Shown here piece by piece: positions 26,992-35,185 of a DNA stretch of 64,000 bases. The translations under genes and the position numbers were made by a program. This DNA comes from Gottfriedia luciferensis (GTDB taxonomy: Bacteria; Bacillota; Bacilli; Bacillales; Bacillaceae_G): assembly GCF_001712755.1 (NCBI RefSeq), contig NZ_MDKC01000003.1, positions 175,725 to 239,724 of the forward strand. Direction: 5' to 3'. The first letter of the stretch is position 1. Every line of letters begins with the position of its first letter. The notes under the pieces are model-generated. The model saw only the letters and a program-made list of their open reading frames with translations. It made no database searches and was not told where the DNA came from.

Positions 26992-27009
26992 AATAGTGAA
27001 AACCAAGGC

Positions 27010-27053
27010 GAACCTTATTTCGAAATAATTTCGAATGAGGTTTGTCTTTTTTG
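27010..27053 (+). terminator. Terminator of sugar operon 1
   Basis: AACCTTATTTCGAAAT pairs with ATTTCGAATGAGGTT (small mismatches), followed by TCTTTTTTG. Confidence 0.7.
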
Positions 27054-27218
27054 TATGCATTTTTAAACCTTTTGTTTGTTGAAGATTTATCAATTGGAAG
27101 ATTTTATGTGATGAACTCAATTAATTATCGTGATATAGTAGATATCGTTGCGAATATAAATGAAATTCCTGAGTTTAACCTAGATCAATAGATTAATAGT
27201 AAGGGAGAGTAATCAAAT

Positions 27219-28265
27219 ATGAAAAAATCGATTAAAAATGTTATTTTATCAACTGCGATTGTCATTTCTTTAGGAACAGTAGTTGGACCAGCTAATGCTG
27301 CTTCTGTTGTTTATAAAGTTAAAAAAGGGGACACGCTTTACAAAATTTCAAAAACATATAAAACAACTGTTACAGAGCTTAAAAAGCAGAATAAATTAAA
27401 ATCGAATTCAATTCGAATTGGACAAAAATTAATTATTCCTACCAAATATAAAGTTGCTACAAAAAAGCCAGCTACAAAAACGATTAGTCCCGTGAAGCTT
27501 CCAGCAAGTGAATCAGTAAAAAAGATGGCATTAGAAATCACTTCATGGTATGAAACATCATCATCTGAAGCTGATGCATTTGGTGCAACAAGTGGTAATT
27601 TCGATGGAGCAGGATTATCTTTTGGCGCACTTCAAGAAAACTTTGGAACAGAAACTTTACAACCAATAATGAAAAATATGTTTGCAAATCATAATGATGT
27701 TGTCTTAAAAGCTTTTAATGGAGATACGGATTCTTATAATACATTTAAAGATGTCATTATGAACAAATCGACAAAAGAACAGGTAGCTTGGGGAGATTCA
27801 ATAAGTGACCCTAATAATAAATACCAAGTTGTAGAGCCTTGGAAGACTTATTTTAAAAATCTAGGTACGAGTAAAGAATGTATTGATGAACAAATTAATG
27901 CTTCAAAATGGTACTTCGATCAAACAGAAAAGTATTACAAAACATTCGGATTATGGACAAAAAGAGGATATGCACTAATGTTTGATATATTTGTTCAAAG
28001 TGGTGCGATATCGGATAAAACGACAAATTTAATATTAAATGACTTTAAAAAAATTGATACAAAAAACATGACAAAAGAACAAATCGAAACGAAAAAAATG
28101 AATATTATCGTAAATCGTCGTGCTGCAGATGTAAATAAACAATGGAGAGAAACTTGGAAATCTAGAAAATCAGTAATTGCGAACGGCAGCGGAACAGTTG
28201 TTGGTTATGGAGATTTCTTTGATGTAACTCCGTATGGTGCGACGTTAACACATGTTAATAAATAA
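27219..28265 (+). CDS. Secreted LysM protein with lysozyme/chitosanase-like domain
   Basis: A 348-residue secreted protein. Signal peptide (about 1-27, ending ANA-AS), one LysM domain (about 30-76, YKVKKGDTLYKISKTYKTTVTEL), a Lys/Thr/Pro linker, then a C-terminal domain of about 250 residues. The latter has a Glu in ITSWYETSS and the GNFDGAGLSFGALQ signature I associate with a lysozyme-superfamily hydrolase of Bacillus and phages. It probably cleaves peptidoglycan or a related aminosugar polymer. Start: ATG behind AGGGAGAG. Between 27054 and 27218 a short open frame ending at 27191 looks like a gene remnant, but I cannot identify it. Confidence 0.7.
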   Translation: MKKSIKNVILSTAIVISLGTVVGPANAASVVYKVKKGDTLYKISKTYKTTVTELKKQNKLKSNSIRIGQKLIIPTKYKVATKKPATKTISPVKLPASESVKKMALEITSWYETSSSEADAFGATSGNFDGAGLSFGALQENFGTETLQPIMKNMFANHNDVVLKAFNGDTDSYNTFKDVIMNKSTKEQVAWGDSISDPNNKYQVVEPWKTYFKNLGTSKECIDEQINASKWYFDQTEKYYKTFGLWTKRGYALMFDIFVQSGAISDKTTNLILNDFKKIDTKNMTKEQIETKKMNIIVNRRAADVNKQWRETWKSRKSVIANGSGTVVGYGDFFDVTPYGATLTHVNK

Positions 28266-28275
28266 GTTATTTGAT

Positions 28276-28307
28276 GAGGGAGTCCGAGATTTTGGACTTC
28301 CTTTTTT
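28276..28307 (+). terminator. Terminator of the LysM gene
   Basis: GAGGGAGTCC pairs with GGACTTCCT and is followed by T-run TTTTTT. Confidence 0.8.
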
Positions 28308-28432
28308 ATTTGTTCACTGATTATCTTTCAATTTTTTTAAAAGAAATATGTGATTTGATTTTTTTATGGGAATATTAAAAAAGAAGTATACACTAGCTTT
28401 TGGATAAAATAATTTCATAGGAGAGATTAGTT

Positions 28433-28774
28433 GTGCAATGGTATTTAAAAGTATTAAAAAATTATGTAGGATTTCATGGTAGAGCGAGTCGAACTGAATT
28501 TTGGATGTTCTTCTTGATTAATGCAATTATTACTTTTTTACTTAGTTTATTAGATAACTTTGCAAATACAGATAACATGATTTCAGGAATTTATGGTTTG
28601 CTTACTTTGCTACCACTAATTGCAGTCGGTGTTCGCAGATTACATGATATTGGTAAAAGTGGTTGGTGGTATTTAATTAGTTTAATTCCGTTTATAGGAA
28701 CAATTATTTTATTAATACTTGCTTGTTTTAAAAGTGAAGATCACGAGAATCGTTTTGGACCAGTTCCAAGATAG
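28433..28774 (+). CDS. DUF805 membrane protein, array copy 1
   Basis: A 113-residue protein with three to four helices of the DUF805 family. GTG start behind TAGGAGAG. The family signature is complete: WYLKVLKNYVGFHGRASRTEFWMF at the N-terminus, AVGVRRLHDIGKSGWW before the last helices, and the tail ENRFGPVPR. It is the first unit of a small DUF805 array: a remnant of a second copy lies at 29305-29337 and an intact third copy at 29482-29826. The family's function is unknown. Confidence 0.85.
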   Translation: MQWYLKVLKNYVGFHGRASRTEFWMFFLINAIITFLLSLLDNFANTDNMISGIYGLLTLLPLIAVGVRRLHDIGKSGWWYLISLIPFIGTIILLILACFKSEDHENRFGPVPR

Positions 28775-28780
28775 ATTCAA

Positions 28781-28832
28781 TTTAATAATGTTCATTGGGT
28801 ATTAGGATAAGACTTAAATGTATTACTTCTTA
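28781..28832 (+). repeat. Duplicated DUF805 leader, unit 2
   Basis: Sequence beginning TTTAATAATGTTCATTGGGTATTAGGATAAG-like and ending TTACTTCTTA closely matches the leader of the third DUF805 gene (29411-29470). It stands directly after DUF805 copy 1, where a second DUF805 gene would start, but leads into a minus-strand VanZ-like gene instead. GGGTAT resembles a sigma-B -10; no good -35 is present. Confidence 0.65.
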
Positions 28833-29221
28833 AATAAATTGATCATTGAAATTTTATACCCAATGTATGTCCCTATCGTATTTAAAATAACATCATCTAT
28901 ATCTGAGGTTCTAAAAGACATCATAAATTGGACAACTTCTATGCTTACGGATAAAAATAAGCCAATCAGTATAATTTTTTTTGATCTCTTAATCGATGTC
29001 AAAATAAACCCAAATGGTACAAAAAGAATGATGTTTCCAAAGATATTAACGATAAATTGTTTAATGCTGCTAAACTCATTAAACAGTTTGATTAATGGGA
29101 TTAAATTTAATCCACCCTCAGAAACACCTATTCCTAAAGAAGCGACTGGAAAAAATGTAAACCTAAAAATAAACAAAAGTGAAAAAATTAACAGTAAATA
29201 TTTTATGAAAATAGGTTTCAA
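28823..29221 (-). CDS. VanZ-like membrane protein
   Basis: A 132-residue protein with four helices. Motifs fit the VanZ family: LNLIPLIKLF, NIFGNIILFVPFGFIL, SIEVVQF and the C-terminal DIDDVILNTIGTYIGYKI. It is convergent to the flanking DUF805 genes, and its stop lies inside the repeated DUF805 leader, so it appears to have been inserted into, or to have replaced, the middle DUF805 gene. Some VanZ proteins affect glycopeptide tolerance or lipid metabolism; the function here is unknown. The overlapping plus-strand frame is a shadow. Confidence 0.8.
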   Translation of the reverse strand: MKPIFIKYLLLIFSLLFIFRFTFFPVASLGIGVSEGGLNLIPLIKLFNEFSSIKQFIVNIFGNIILFVPFGFILTSIKRSKKIILIGLFLSVSIEVVQFMMSFRTSDIDDVILNTIGTYIGYKISMINLFKK

Positions 29222-29304
29222 AATAAATCTCCCAAAAATGTTTTAATTAATAATAAGTTATTATACATTAATAATTTTAAATTTCCTCAATAAACTGTTC
29301 ATTA

Positions 29305-29337
29305 AATGATGATCGCTTTGGCCCAGCACCGAAATAA
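29305..29337 (+). pseudogene. C-terminal remnant of a middle DUF805 gene
   Basis: The plus-strand frame reads NDDRFGPAPK then stop, which aligns with ENRFGPVPR and DNRFGANPKY at the ends of the two intact DUF805 proteins. A CCGCCT/AGGCGG terminator of the same design as that after copy 3 follows at 29352. With the leader copy at 28781-28832 it marks both ends of a lost DUF805 gene. Confidence 0.65.
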
Positions 29338-29351
29338 TCTAAGCTTAATAC

Positions 29352-29376
29352 CCGCCTATTTTTAGGCGGTTTTTTG
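29352..29376 (+). terminator. Terminator of the lost DUF805 gene
   Basis: CCGCCTA / TAGGCGG with T-run. It is the counterpart of the terminator at 29848-29872. Confidence 0.8.
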
Positions 29377-29410
29377 TGTTAATTCAAAATTGATTGTCCT
29401 ATTATTAAAA

Positions 29411-29470
29411 ATTAATAATGTTACATGGGTATTAAGAATAGACTTAAATGTACCGTATTTACTTCTTAGG
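29411..29470 (+). repeat. Duplicated DUF805 leader, unit 3
   Basis: Leader of the third DUF805 gene, containing ATGGGTATTA and GACTTAAATGTA shared with 28781-28832. It probably carries the promoter. Confidence 0.65.
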
Positions 29471-29481
29471 AGGGATCCATC

Positions 29482-29826
29482 GTGGAATGGTATTTAAAAG
29501 TATTAAAGAATTACGTAGTATTCAGCGGAAGAGCTAGAAGAACAGAGTATTGGATGTTTTTCCTGTTTAATGCCATTATCACTATTATACTTTCGATTTT
29601 ACAAAGCATTGCGGATATCGATAATATATTAACTGGAATTTACGGACTTTTGACGATATTGCCGTCTTTAGCAGTAGGGGCCCGCAGATTACATGATTCA
29701 GGTAGAAGTGGCTGGTGGCTGTTAATTGGAATCATTCCGTTTATTGGTACGATTATTCTTATAGTTTTCTTCTGTTTGGATAGTGAAGAGGGAGATAATC
29801 GATTTGGTGCGAATCCTAAGTATTAG
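29482..29826 (+). CDS. DUF805 membrane protein, array copy 3
   Basis: A 114-residue paralogue of the protein at 28433-28774. GTG start behind TAGGAGGG. It shares WYLKVLKNYVVFSGRARRTEYWMFF, the RRLHDSGRSGWW signature and the tail DNRFGANPKY. Predicted as three to four membrane helices. Followed by a GC-rich terminator. Function unknown. Confidence 0.85.
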   Translation: MEWYLKVLKNYVVFSGRARRTEYWMFFLFNAIITIILSILQSIADIDNILTGIYGLLTILPSLAVGARRLHDSGRSGWWLLIGIIPFIGTIILIVFFCLDSEEGDNRFGANPKY

Positions 29827-29847
29827 CGATAGGTTATAAAGAGTATG

Positions 29848-29872
29848 ACCGCCTTGTTAAAGGCGGTTTTTT
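29848..29872 (+). terminator. Terminator of DUF805 copy 3
   Basis: ACCGCCTT / AAGGCGGT with loop GTTA and T-run. Confidence 0.85.
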
Positions 29873-29898
29873 AGTGTTCATAGGATTGTAAAATTTAT

Positions 29899-29944
29899 AA
29901 AAAAAAGGTTGTTCATAAGTCAGTTACTCTGACTTATGGACAAC
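29899..29944 (-). terminator. Terminator overlapping the hydrolase stop codon
   Basis: Sixteen-pair stem GTTGTCCATAAGTCAG / CTGACTTATGAACAAC (minus strand) with the stop codon at 29924-29926 in the loop, followed by a T-run. It closes the amino-acid transporter operon. Confidence 0.8.
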
Positions 29945-30667
29945 TCTTTCTCTTTTTTCACAAGCTGTTTTGATAAGCGTATCAAACAGACGCTGCATTG
30001 TTTCGTGTTTCTCGCTCATTGATTCTGGATGCCACTGGACCGCCACCAAATATGGATCGTCACTTCCTTCGATTGCTTCAATTATCCCGTCATTTGATCG
30101 TGCGGTGATTACCAGACCGTCACCAAGTTCATCAATCGCCTGATGGTGCAGGGAGTTCACTTTGATCTCATTTGTGCCAATGATCTCATGTAACTTGCTT
30201 TCTCTAATTGATACAGTGTGAAAAGGGAGGGAGCGCGGAACTGTCTGCTCATGTCGCATCATGTGCGAGCAATGTGTTTCGATATCTTGAATGAGCGTCC
30301 CACCACATGCGACATTAATAAGTTGCAGTCCACGGCACACGCCAAAGATTGGTTTTCCTGTTTTTCGAACGGCGTGAAATAAAGTGAGCTCAAATTCATC
30401 GCGATCGGTTTTAAAAAAGCCGATTTTCGGATGTGGATCTTGCCCGAAAAAGACCGGGTCCAAGTCTTCACCCCCACTGAAAATGAACCCGTCACAAAGA
30501 TTTACATAGCAATTGATTGCATCTGGGTCGCTAATTGTCGGTAGTAGAAGTGGAATGCCACCACCACGTTCAATGGCTTGGTGGTAATCCTGGTGGATAT
30601 ACACTCCTTCCATATTATTGTTATGTTTCACATAGGATGTTGTAATCCCGATGATTGGTTTTGTCAT
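29924..30667 (-). CDS. Class I glutamine amidotransferase-like gamma-glutamyl hydrolase
   Basis: A 247-residue cytosolic hydrolase of the peptidase C26 / PuuD group. Nucleophile Cys is in GVCRGLQ, with His and Glu of the triad in VQWHPE. The N-terminus KPIIGITTSY and the FSGGEDLDP loop are typical of gamma-glutamyl-GABA hydrolase relatives. It is the last gene of a minus-strand operon with a polar amino-acid importer (24 bases after the ATPase), suggesting it splits an imported gamma-glutamyl compound. Base composition is richer in G+C than the surroundings, so acquisition of this block is possible. Confidence 0.85.
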   Translation of the reverse strand: MTKPIIGITTSYVKHNNNMEGVYIHQDYHQAIERGGGIPLLLPTISDPDAINCYVNLCDGFIFSGGEDLDPVFFGQDPHPKIGFFKTDRDEFELTLFHAVRKTGKPIFGVCRGLQLINVACGGTLIQDIETHCSHMMRHEQTVPRSLPFHTVSIRESKLHEIIGTNEIKVNSLHHQAIDELGDGLVITARSNDGIIEAIEGSDDPYLVAVQWHPESMSEKHETMQRLFDTLIKTACEKRERVVHKSE

Positions 30668-30690
30668 GTTTTTTCATCCTTTCGATTTCG

Positions 30691-31416
30691 TTACAACACT
30701 TTATCTAAAAATGCACGAAGTCGTTGGCTTTTCGCCCCACCAAAAATAGCTATTGGTATGTCGTCTTCTTCGATTGTACCATTATGTAAAAATAAAATTC
30801 GGTCGGCTACTTCTTTCGCAAAGCCCATTTCGTGCGTCACAATAATCATCGTCATACCTTCGTTAGCGAGTTTACGCATTACGGTTAGAACCTCTCCAAC
30901 CGTTTCAGGATCAAGCGCACTCGTTGGTTCATCAAATAGCATTACTTTTGGGTTCATGGCCAGTGCCCGTGCAATAGCTACTCGTTGCTGCTGTCCACCG
31001 GATAAACTGCGTGGATAAGTATCCTTTTTCTCAACGAGATCTACTTTTGCTAAGTATTCAAGGGCCAGTCTTTCAGCTTCCGATTTATCCATTTTTTTGA
31101 TGTGACAAAGTGCGAGTGTGATATTTTCAAGCACCGTTTTGTGTGGAAATAAATTAAATTGCTGAAATACCATACCCATTTGTTGGCGCGTTTTGGTCAT
31201 GTCATGATTAGGAGCGGTTATTAGCTCTCCTTCAAAAAACACGTCTCCTTTTGTCGGGATTTCTAATTGATTGATACAACGGAGTAGTGTCGATTTCCCT
31301 GACCCTGACGCTCCAATTAAACACACCACTTGTCCTTTTGGAATCGTTAGATTGATGTTTCTTAACACGACGTTTTCACCAAATGCTTTTTCGATGTCTT
31401 TTAATACGATCATCAT
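30691..31416 (-). CDS. Polar amino-acid ABC transporter ATPase
   Basis: A 241-residue ABC ATPase of the GlnQ/HisP type. Walker A is GASGSGKST, the signature [15 protein letters not shown], and Walker [15 protein letters not shown], followed by the H-loop [15 protein letters not shown], characteristic of polar amino-acid importers. Its start overlaps the permease stop (ATGA-type, 31413-31416). Confidence 0.92.
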   Translation of the reverse strand: MMIVLKDIEKAFGENVVLRNINLTIPKGQVVCLIGASGSGKSTLLRCINQLEIPTKGDVFFEGELITAPNHDMTKTRQQMGMVFQQFNLFPHKTVLENITLALCHIKKMDKSEAERLALEYLAKVDLVEKKDTYPRSLSGGQQQRVAIARALAMNPKVMLFDEPTSALDPETVGEVLTVMRKLANEGMTMIIVTHEMGFAKEVADRILFLHNGTIEEDDIPIAIFGGAKSQRLRAFLDKVL

Positions 31417-32066
31417 TTCAGGATTCTCCTTTCGACGGTTTCAGCGAACATATTCATCGTGGTTACCATGACCCAGTACATCAAAGAAATTACGAATAAA
31501 TAGGCAAAAATCTCGAAGTTATTCGAATACTTAATTTGTGCACTGTACATGAGCTCAACGATGCTGATGACTGCTAGTAGTGAAGTATCTTTTAAGGTCG
31601 TACTAAATTGATTTAAAAAAGCTGGAATCATTCGTTTCACCGCTTGTGGCAAGATGACAAGACGAAACGTTTGTGCATTCGTAAATCCAATGGCGCGACT
31701 TGCTTCTTCTTGCCCCTTATCAATCGATTGAATCCCTGCTTTAAATACCTCGGACAAATACGCACCACCATTGACAGATAAGGCCAGTGACCCAACTACC
31801 ATTGCTGGTAGTCCACCTTTAAATAAGAGCGGGAAAATCGCGAAATACAAAAAGATGACTTGTACATACAGAGGAGTTCCGCGGATGATACTTACATATA
31901 CTCGTGTGATATTTGTTAACACCCTATTCCCACTAATGGCAAATACACCGAAGATTAAACCTAAAATAGTTGCGAAAAATAGCGCAATGAACGCAATCTC
32001 GATCGTATGAAGGGCACCATCTAACAAAAATGGCATGTCACCCCAAACCAATTCAAAACCTCTCAT
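31413..32066 (-). CDS. Polar amino-acid ABC transporter permease
   Basis: A 217-residue permease of the HisMQ family with about five helices and EAA loop [34 protein letters not shown]. The single permease probably works as a homodimer. It follows the binding-protein gene across an intervening hairpin terminator and precedes the ATPase with a 4-base overlap. Confidence 0.92.
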   Translation of the reverse strand: MRGFELVWGDMPFLLDGALHTIEIAFIALFFATILGLIFGVFAISGNRVLTNITRVYVSIIRGTPLYVQVIFLYFAIFPLLFKGGLPAMVVGSLALSVNGGAYLSEVFKAGIQSIDKGQEEASRAIGFTNAQTFRLVILPQAVKRMIPAFLNQFSTTLKDTSLLAVISIVELMYSAQIKYSNNFEIFAYLFVISLMYWVMVTTMNMFAETVERRILK

Positions 32067-32093
32067 ATTTTCACTCCTTATTCAATTGATGTG

Positions 32094-32124
32094 AAAAAAG
32101 GCGCAGGTCGTATGCGCCTTTTTT
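32094..32124 (-). terminator. Intercistronic terminator in the amino-acid transporter operon
   Basis: AAAAAAGGCGCA / TGCGCCTTTTTT lies between binding-protein and permease genes. Partial read-through would give much more binding protein than membrane components. Confidence 0.75.
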
Positions 32125-32134
32125 GTGAAGTTGG

Positions 32135-32911
32135 TTATTCACCGAAGTATTGTTTATGTAATTTGTCGTATGTACCGTCTTCTTTTAACTCTTTTAATCC
32201 TTCGTTAAAGTCTTTTAAAACTTTAGGCTCATTTTTAGCGATTGCAATTCCGTAATCTTCCCCTGTTAAGCGCTCGCCAACAATTTTCAAGCCTTTCGCA
32301 GTCCCTGATTTCATTTTATCCGCCACAAATGGATAATCATTGATCAATGCGTCACTTTGTCCATTTTGAACGTCTAAATATAGCGTTGGCTCATCTTCTA
32401 AAATCTTCACTTTCGCACCGTACTTTTTCGCAAGTTCATTTGCTTTTTCTAAGCCGGAGGTACCGTTTTTCGCGACAATGGTTTTGCCTTTTAAGTCAGA
32501 TACATCTTTAATTGAACTACCATCTTTTACAACAAGCACCAATCCACTTTCAAAATAGCTATCGGTGAAGTTTGTAACAGCTTTTCGATCATCACGAATC
32601 GTAATGGCTGCAGCCGCGCCATCAATTTGTTTTGTTTTCAGTGAAGGGATAATACCATCAAACTTCATGTCTTTCCATTCGATTGTATAGCCTTCCTTTT
32701 TCGCGATGCTTTCGACAACGTCGATGTCAAATCCAGTAAACTTTCCATTTTCTAAATTTCCAAACGCTCCACCATCTGCAGTTGTAGCAAATACTAACTT
32801 ATGTGTTTTTTGGCCGTCTTGACCAACTTTGATACTATCGGCTTTGCCACAACCTGTTAACGCTAGTGCAAGTACACTACTAAGTGCTACTACTTTCCAA
32901 GTGTGTTTCAT
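32135..32911 (-). CDS. Polar amino-acid-binding lipoprotein
   Basis: A 258-residue SBP family 3 protein. The start is ATG at 32911, directly after AGGAGGAG; 26 further in-frame upstream codons are non-coding. Lipobox LTGC gives lipidated Cys21. The mature protein has FTGFDIDVVESIAKKEG, DGAAAAITIRDDRK and LKGKTIVAKNGTSG, the usual ligand-pocket segments with the binding arginine. It is first in a four-gene operon with permease, ATPase and gamma-glutamyl hydrolase. The ligand could be glutamine, cystine or a gamma-glutamyl amino acid. Confidence 0.9.
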   Translation of the reverse strand: MKHTWKVVALSSVLALALTGCGKADSIKVGQDGQKTHKLVFATTADGGAFGNLENGKFTGFDIDVVESIAKKEGYTIEWKDMKFDGIIPSLKTKQIDGAAAAITIRDDRKAVTNFTDSYFESGLVLVVKDGSSIKDVSDLKGKTIVAKNGTSGLEKANELAKKYGAKVKILEDEPTLYLDVQNGQSDALINDYPFVADKMKSGTAKGLKIVGERLTGEDYGIAIAKNEPKVLKDFNEGLKELKEDGTYDKLHKQYFGE

Positions 32912-32986
32912 GGGTTCTCCTCCTCCTAAATTTTCCATTTTGTTCTTAACACATTCTGATTTCGCTATTTTAATACAAAAACCCTT

Positions 32987-33001
32987 CATTTTCTGAAAAA
33001 T
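32987..33001. promoter_or_regulatory. CodY box at the amino-acid transporter promoter
   Basis: The minus-strand reading ATTTTTCAGAAAATG matches AATTTTCWGAAAATT at 13 of 15 positions and abuts the predicted -10, an arrangement expected for CodY repression in amino-acid-rich conditions. Confidence 0.6.
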
Positions 33002-33027
33002 CTAATAATTTTACTTAGTTTTGACAA
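32999..33027 (-). promoter_or_regulatory. Candidate promoter of the amino-acid transporter operon
   Basis: TTGTCA (33022-33027), 17-base spacer, TAGATT (32999-33004), about 90 bases before the binding-protein start. Confidence 0.45.
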
Positions 33028-33290
33028 AATTCTATTGAAGTTGACTAGAGATTTGTAAAAAAATCACTTAATTTAGCTGAATTTGTCTATGAATATCTAA
33101 TTTAAAGATTGCTATTTTGAAAGAATGGCAATGCATCTAAAAGAATTTATATGGTTCATTTTAGAGGGAGGGTAGAATTGGAGTCTTCATGCTAAATTTT
33201 CAGTTGGTCAATATATTCCACCCTACTGTTCAAATGAATACGTTTTCACAACCCCGGAGGTATTTTATGATGATAGTGGAGGTGTTACAG

Positions 33291-34226
33291 ATGATTGAAA
33301 CGAAAAAAGTGATTGATACAAATTTAACAGATGCCAAGACAAAGAAGTCATCTAAAAAATTAAGAGATTTTTTAAATTATCTTACGTTTGTAGGACCAGC
33401 AACTATTGTTTTTGCAGCGATCGTGTTAACGCCATTTTTAATCGGCTTTTTCTATTCATTTACTCAGTGGGATGGTGTAGCTGATTCTGCTAAGTGGGTC
33501 GGACTTGAAAATTATAAATACATTTTTACGAAAGATACGGATTTTATCCATTCGTTTATATTAACTGGTAAATATACATTTTTCGCTGTAATCCTAACCA
33601 ATGTGATTGGTTTTGGTTTAGCGTTAATCGTAACGCAAAGCTTAAAGACTAGCAATATTTTAAGAACGGTCTTTTTCCTTCCAAATTTAATCGGTGGATT
33701 ATTATTAGGTTTCATTTGGCAGTTCATCTTTAATAAAGGTTTAATTTCAATTGGACAATTATTGCATTCAGACTTTTTACAAAGAGCACTTTTAGGTGAA
33801 GAAAAAGGTGCGTTCTGGGCAATTGTCATCGTAGCAGTTTGGCAAGGTGCAGGTTATATAATGGTTATTTATGTAGCGGCTCTGCAAGGTGTACCTCAGG
33901 AATTAATTGAAGCAGCTCAAATTGATGGTGCGAATAAATTCCAAGTGTTACGTAAAATCATTATTCCAATGGTAGCACCAGCTGTAACAGTTTGTTTATT
34001 CTTGACAATTTCATGGTCATTTAAAGTGTTTGATACAAACCTTTCATTAACAAATGGTGGACCATTTAAGTCTACTGAGATGTTGGCTTTAAACATTTAC
34101 ACTGAAGCTTTTGTAAATAACCGTTATGGATTAGGTGAAGCAAAAGCGATTGTATTCTTCGTAGTCGTTGCGTTAATTTCAGTAATTCAAGTTTACATTA
34201 CGAAGAAGAGGGAGGTTGAGGCATAA
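33291..34226 (+). CDS. Sugar ABC transporter permease 1, copy 2 (MsmF-like)
   Basis: A 311-residue permease, paralogue of 23918-24871. The start is ATG 33291, eight bases after GGAGG; 34 in-frame codons upstream lack homology to the paralogue. It has six helices, EAA loop ELIEAAQIDGANKFQVLRKIIIPM and the same C-terminal KKREVEA. It opens the second ATPase-less sugar operon, which sits just upstream of a two-component system of the type that often controls such importers. Synonymous positions differ widely from copy 1 while the protein is conserved. Confidence 0.9.
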   Translation: MIETKKVIDTNLTDAKTKKSSKKLRDFLNYLTFVGPATIVFAAIVLTPFLIGFFYSFTQWDGVADSAKWVGLENYKYIFTKDTDFIHSFILTGKYTFFAVILTNVIGFGLALIVTQSLKTSNILRTVFFLPNLIGGLLLGFIWQFIFNKGLISIGQLLHSDFLQRALLGEEKGAFWAIVIVAVWQGAGYIMVIYVAALQGVPQELIEAAQIDGANKFQVLRKIIIPMVAPAVTVCLFLTISWSFKVFDTNLSLTNGGPFKSTEMLALNIYTEAFVNNRYGLGEAKAIVFFVVVALISVIQVYITKKREVEA

Positions 34227-35056
34227 TGCTAAAAGAACGATATACAGGCTTTACTTTTATATTAGAAATAGCGGCAATTATACTTGCTCTCATCTTCTTA
34301 GTTCCTTTTTATTATGTGTTAGGTAACTCATTTAAATCATTTGCTGATATTTTACAAAATACATCTTCGCTTCCAAAAAGCTTAGATTTTACAAACTATC
34401 AACAAGCAATTGAAGTTATGAATTTCTGGAAAGCGCTAATGAACTCGTTAATCGTGACAATTGTTAGTAATGTTGTAATCGTCTTTTTCTGTTCAATGGC
34501 AGCTTATAAATTAGTTCGTTCAAAAAGTAAGATTTCAAATATCATTTTCTTTATCTTTGTAGCAACAATGGTTATTCCGTTCCAATCAATCATGATCCCA
34601 TTAGTGAAAGTTGGAAGTACGCTTCATTTAATGAATAGCCATTGGGGACTAGTCATAATGTATTTAGGTTTCGGATCAGCATTATCAATCTTCCTATATC
34701 ATGGATTTATTAAAACAATTCCAATTGAGTTAGAGGAAGCAGCAATTATTGATGGTTGTTCACCGACTATGGTTTTCTGGAAAGTTGTTTTCCCACTATT
34801 AAAACCAATTACGGTTACAATTGTTATCTTAAATACTTTATGGATTTGGAATGACTTCTTATTACCATCACTTGTATTAAGAGATATGGAGTTAAGAACA
34901 ATTCCTCTTGCTACATTCTACTTCTTTGGAGCATATACAAAACAGTGGAACTTAGCGTTATCTGGACTTGTTTTAGGCATAACGCCACTATTAATTTTCT
35001 ACTTTGCAGCACAGAAACATATTATTAAAGGTATTACGAGCGGTTCAATTAAATAA
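34226..35056 (+). CDS. Sugar ABC transporter permease 2, copy 2 (MsmG-like)
   Basis: A 276-residue permease, the same length as its paralogue at 24871-25701 and mostly identical. The start overlaps the previous stop (TAATG), with the ribosome site inside the upstream gene. EAA loop: ELEEAAIIDGCSPTMVFWKVVFPLLKP. Its gene is followed by a hairpin and a separate promoter for the binding protein, unlike copy 1 where the three genes are contiguous. Confidence 0.9.
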   Translation: MLKERYTGFTFILEIAAIILALIFLVPFYYVLGNSFKSFADILQNTSSLPKSLDFTNYQQAIEVMNFWKALMNSLIVTIVSNVVIVFFCSMAAYKLVRSKSKISNIIFFIFVATMVIPFQSIMIPLVKVGSTLHLMNSHWGLVIMYLGFGSALSIFLYHGFIKTIPIELEEAAIIDGCSPTMVFWKVVFPLLKPITVTIVILNTLWIWNDFLLPSLVLRDMELRTIPLATFYFFGAYTKQWNLALSGLVLGITPLLIFYFAAQKHIIKGITSGSIK

Positions 35057-35063
35057 TGTGATT

Positions 35064-35091
35064 GGGTGGAAGCTATCAATATATTCCACCC
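35064..35091 (+). promoter_or_regulatory. Hairpin between permease and binding-protein genes
   Basis: GGGTGGAA / TTCCACCC with a 12-base loop and no T-run. The right arm with its loop (TCAATATATTCCACCC) recurs at about 33208-33223 upstream of the first permease gene. It may act as an mRNA processing or stability element. Confidence 0.45.
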
Positions 35092-35134
35092 ATCATGTCA
35101 ATATAGGCTATCCATAGTTGTTTATTTTTAAAGG

Positions 35135-35153
35135 TATAATGAAAGCGTATTCA
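35135..35153 (+). promoter_or_regulatory. Internal promoter -10 overlapped by a cre site
   Basis: TATAAT (35135-35140) is followed by TGAAAGCGTATTCA (35140-35153), which misses the cre consensus at one fixed position. No good -35 is visible. CcpA bound here would block transcription of the binding-protein gene when preferred sugars are present. Confidence 0.55.
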
Positions 35154-35185
35154 AAATATAGAATATTGAGACGGGGGTTTTTAGG

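Noticed and set aside
28818..29246. 142-codon plus-strand frame opposite the VanZ-like gene
   Set aside because: The minus-strand product has clear VanZ motifs; the plus-strand product has none.
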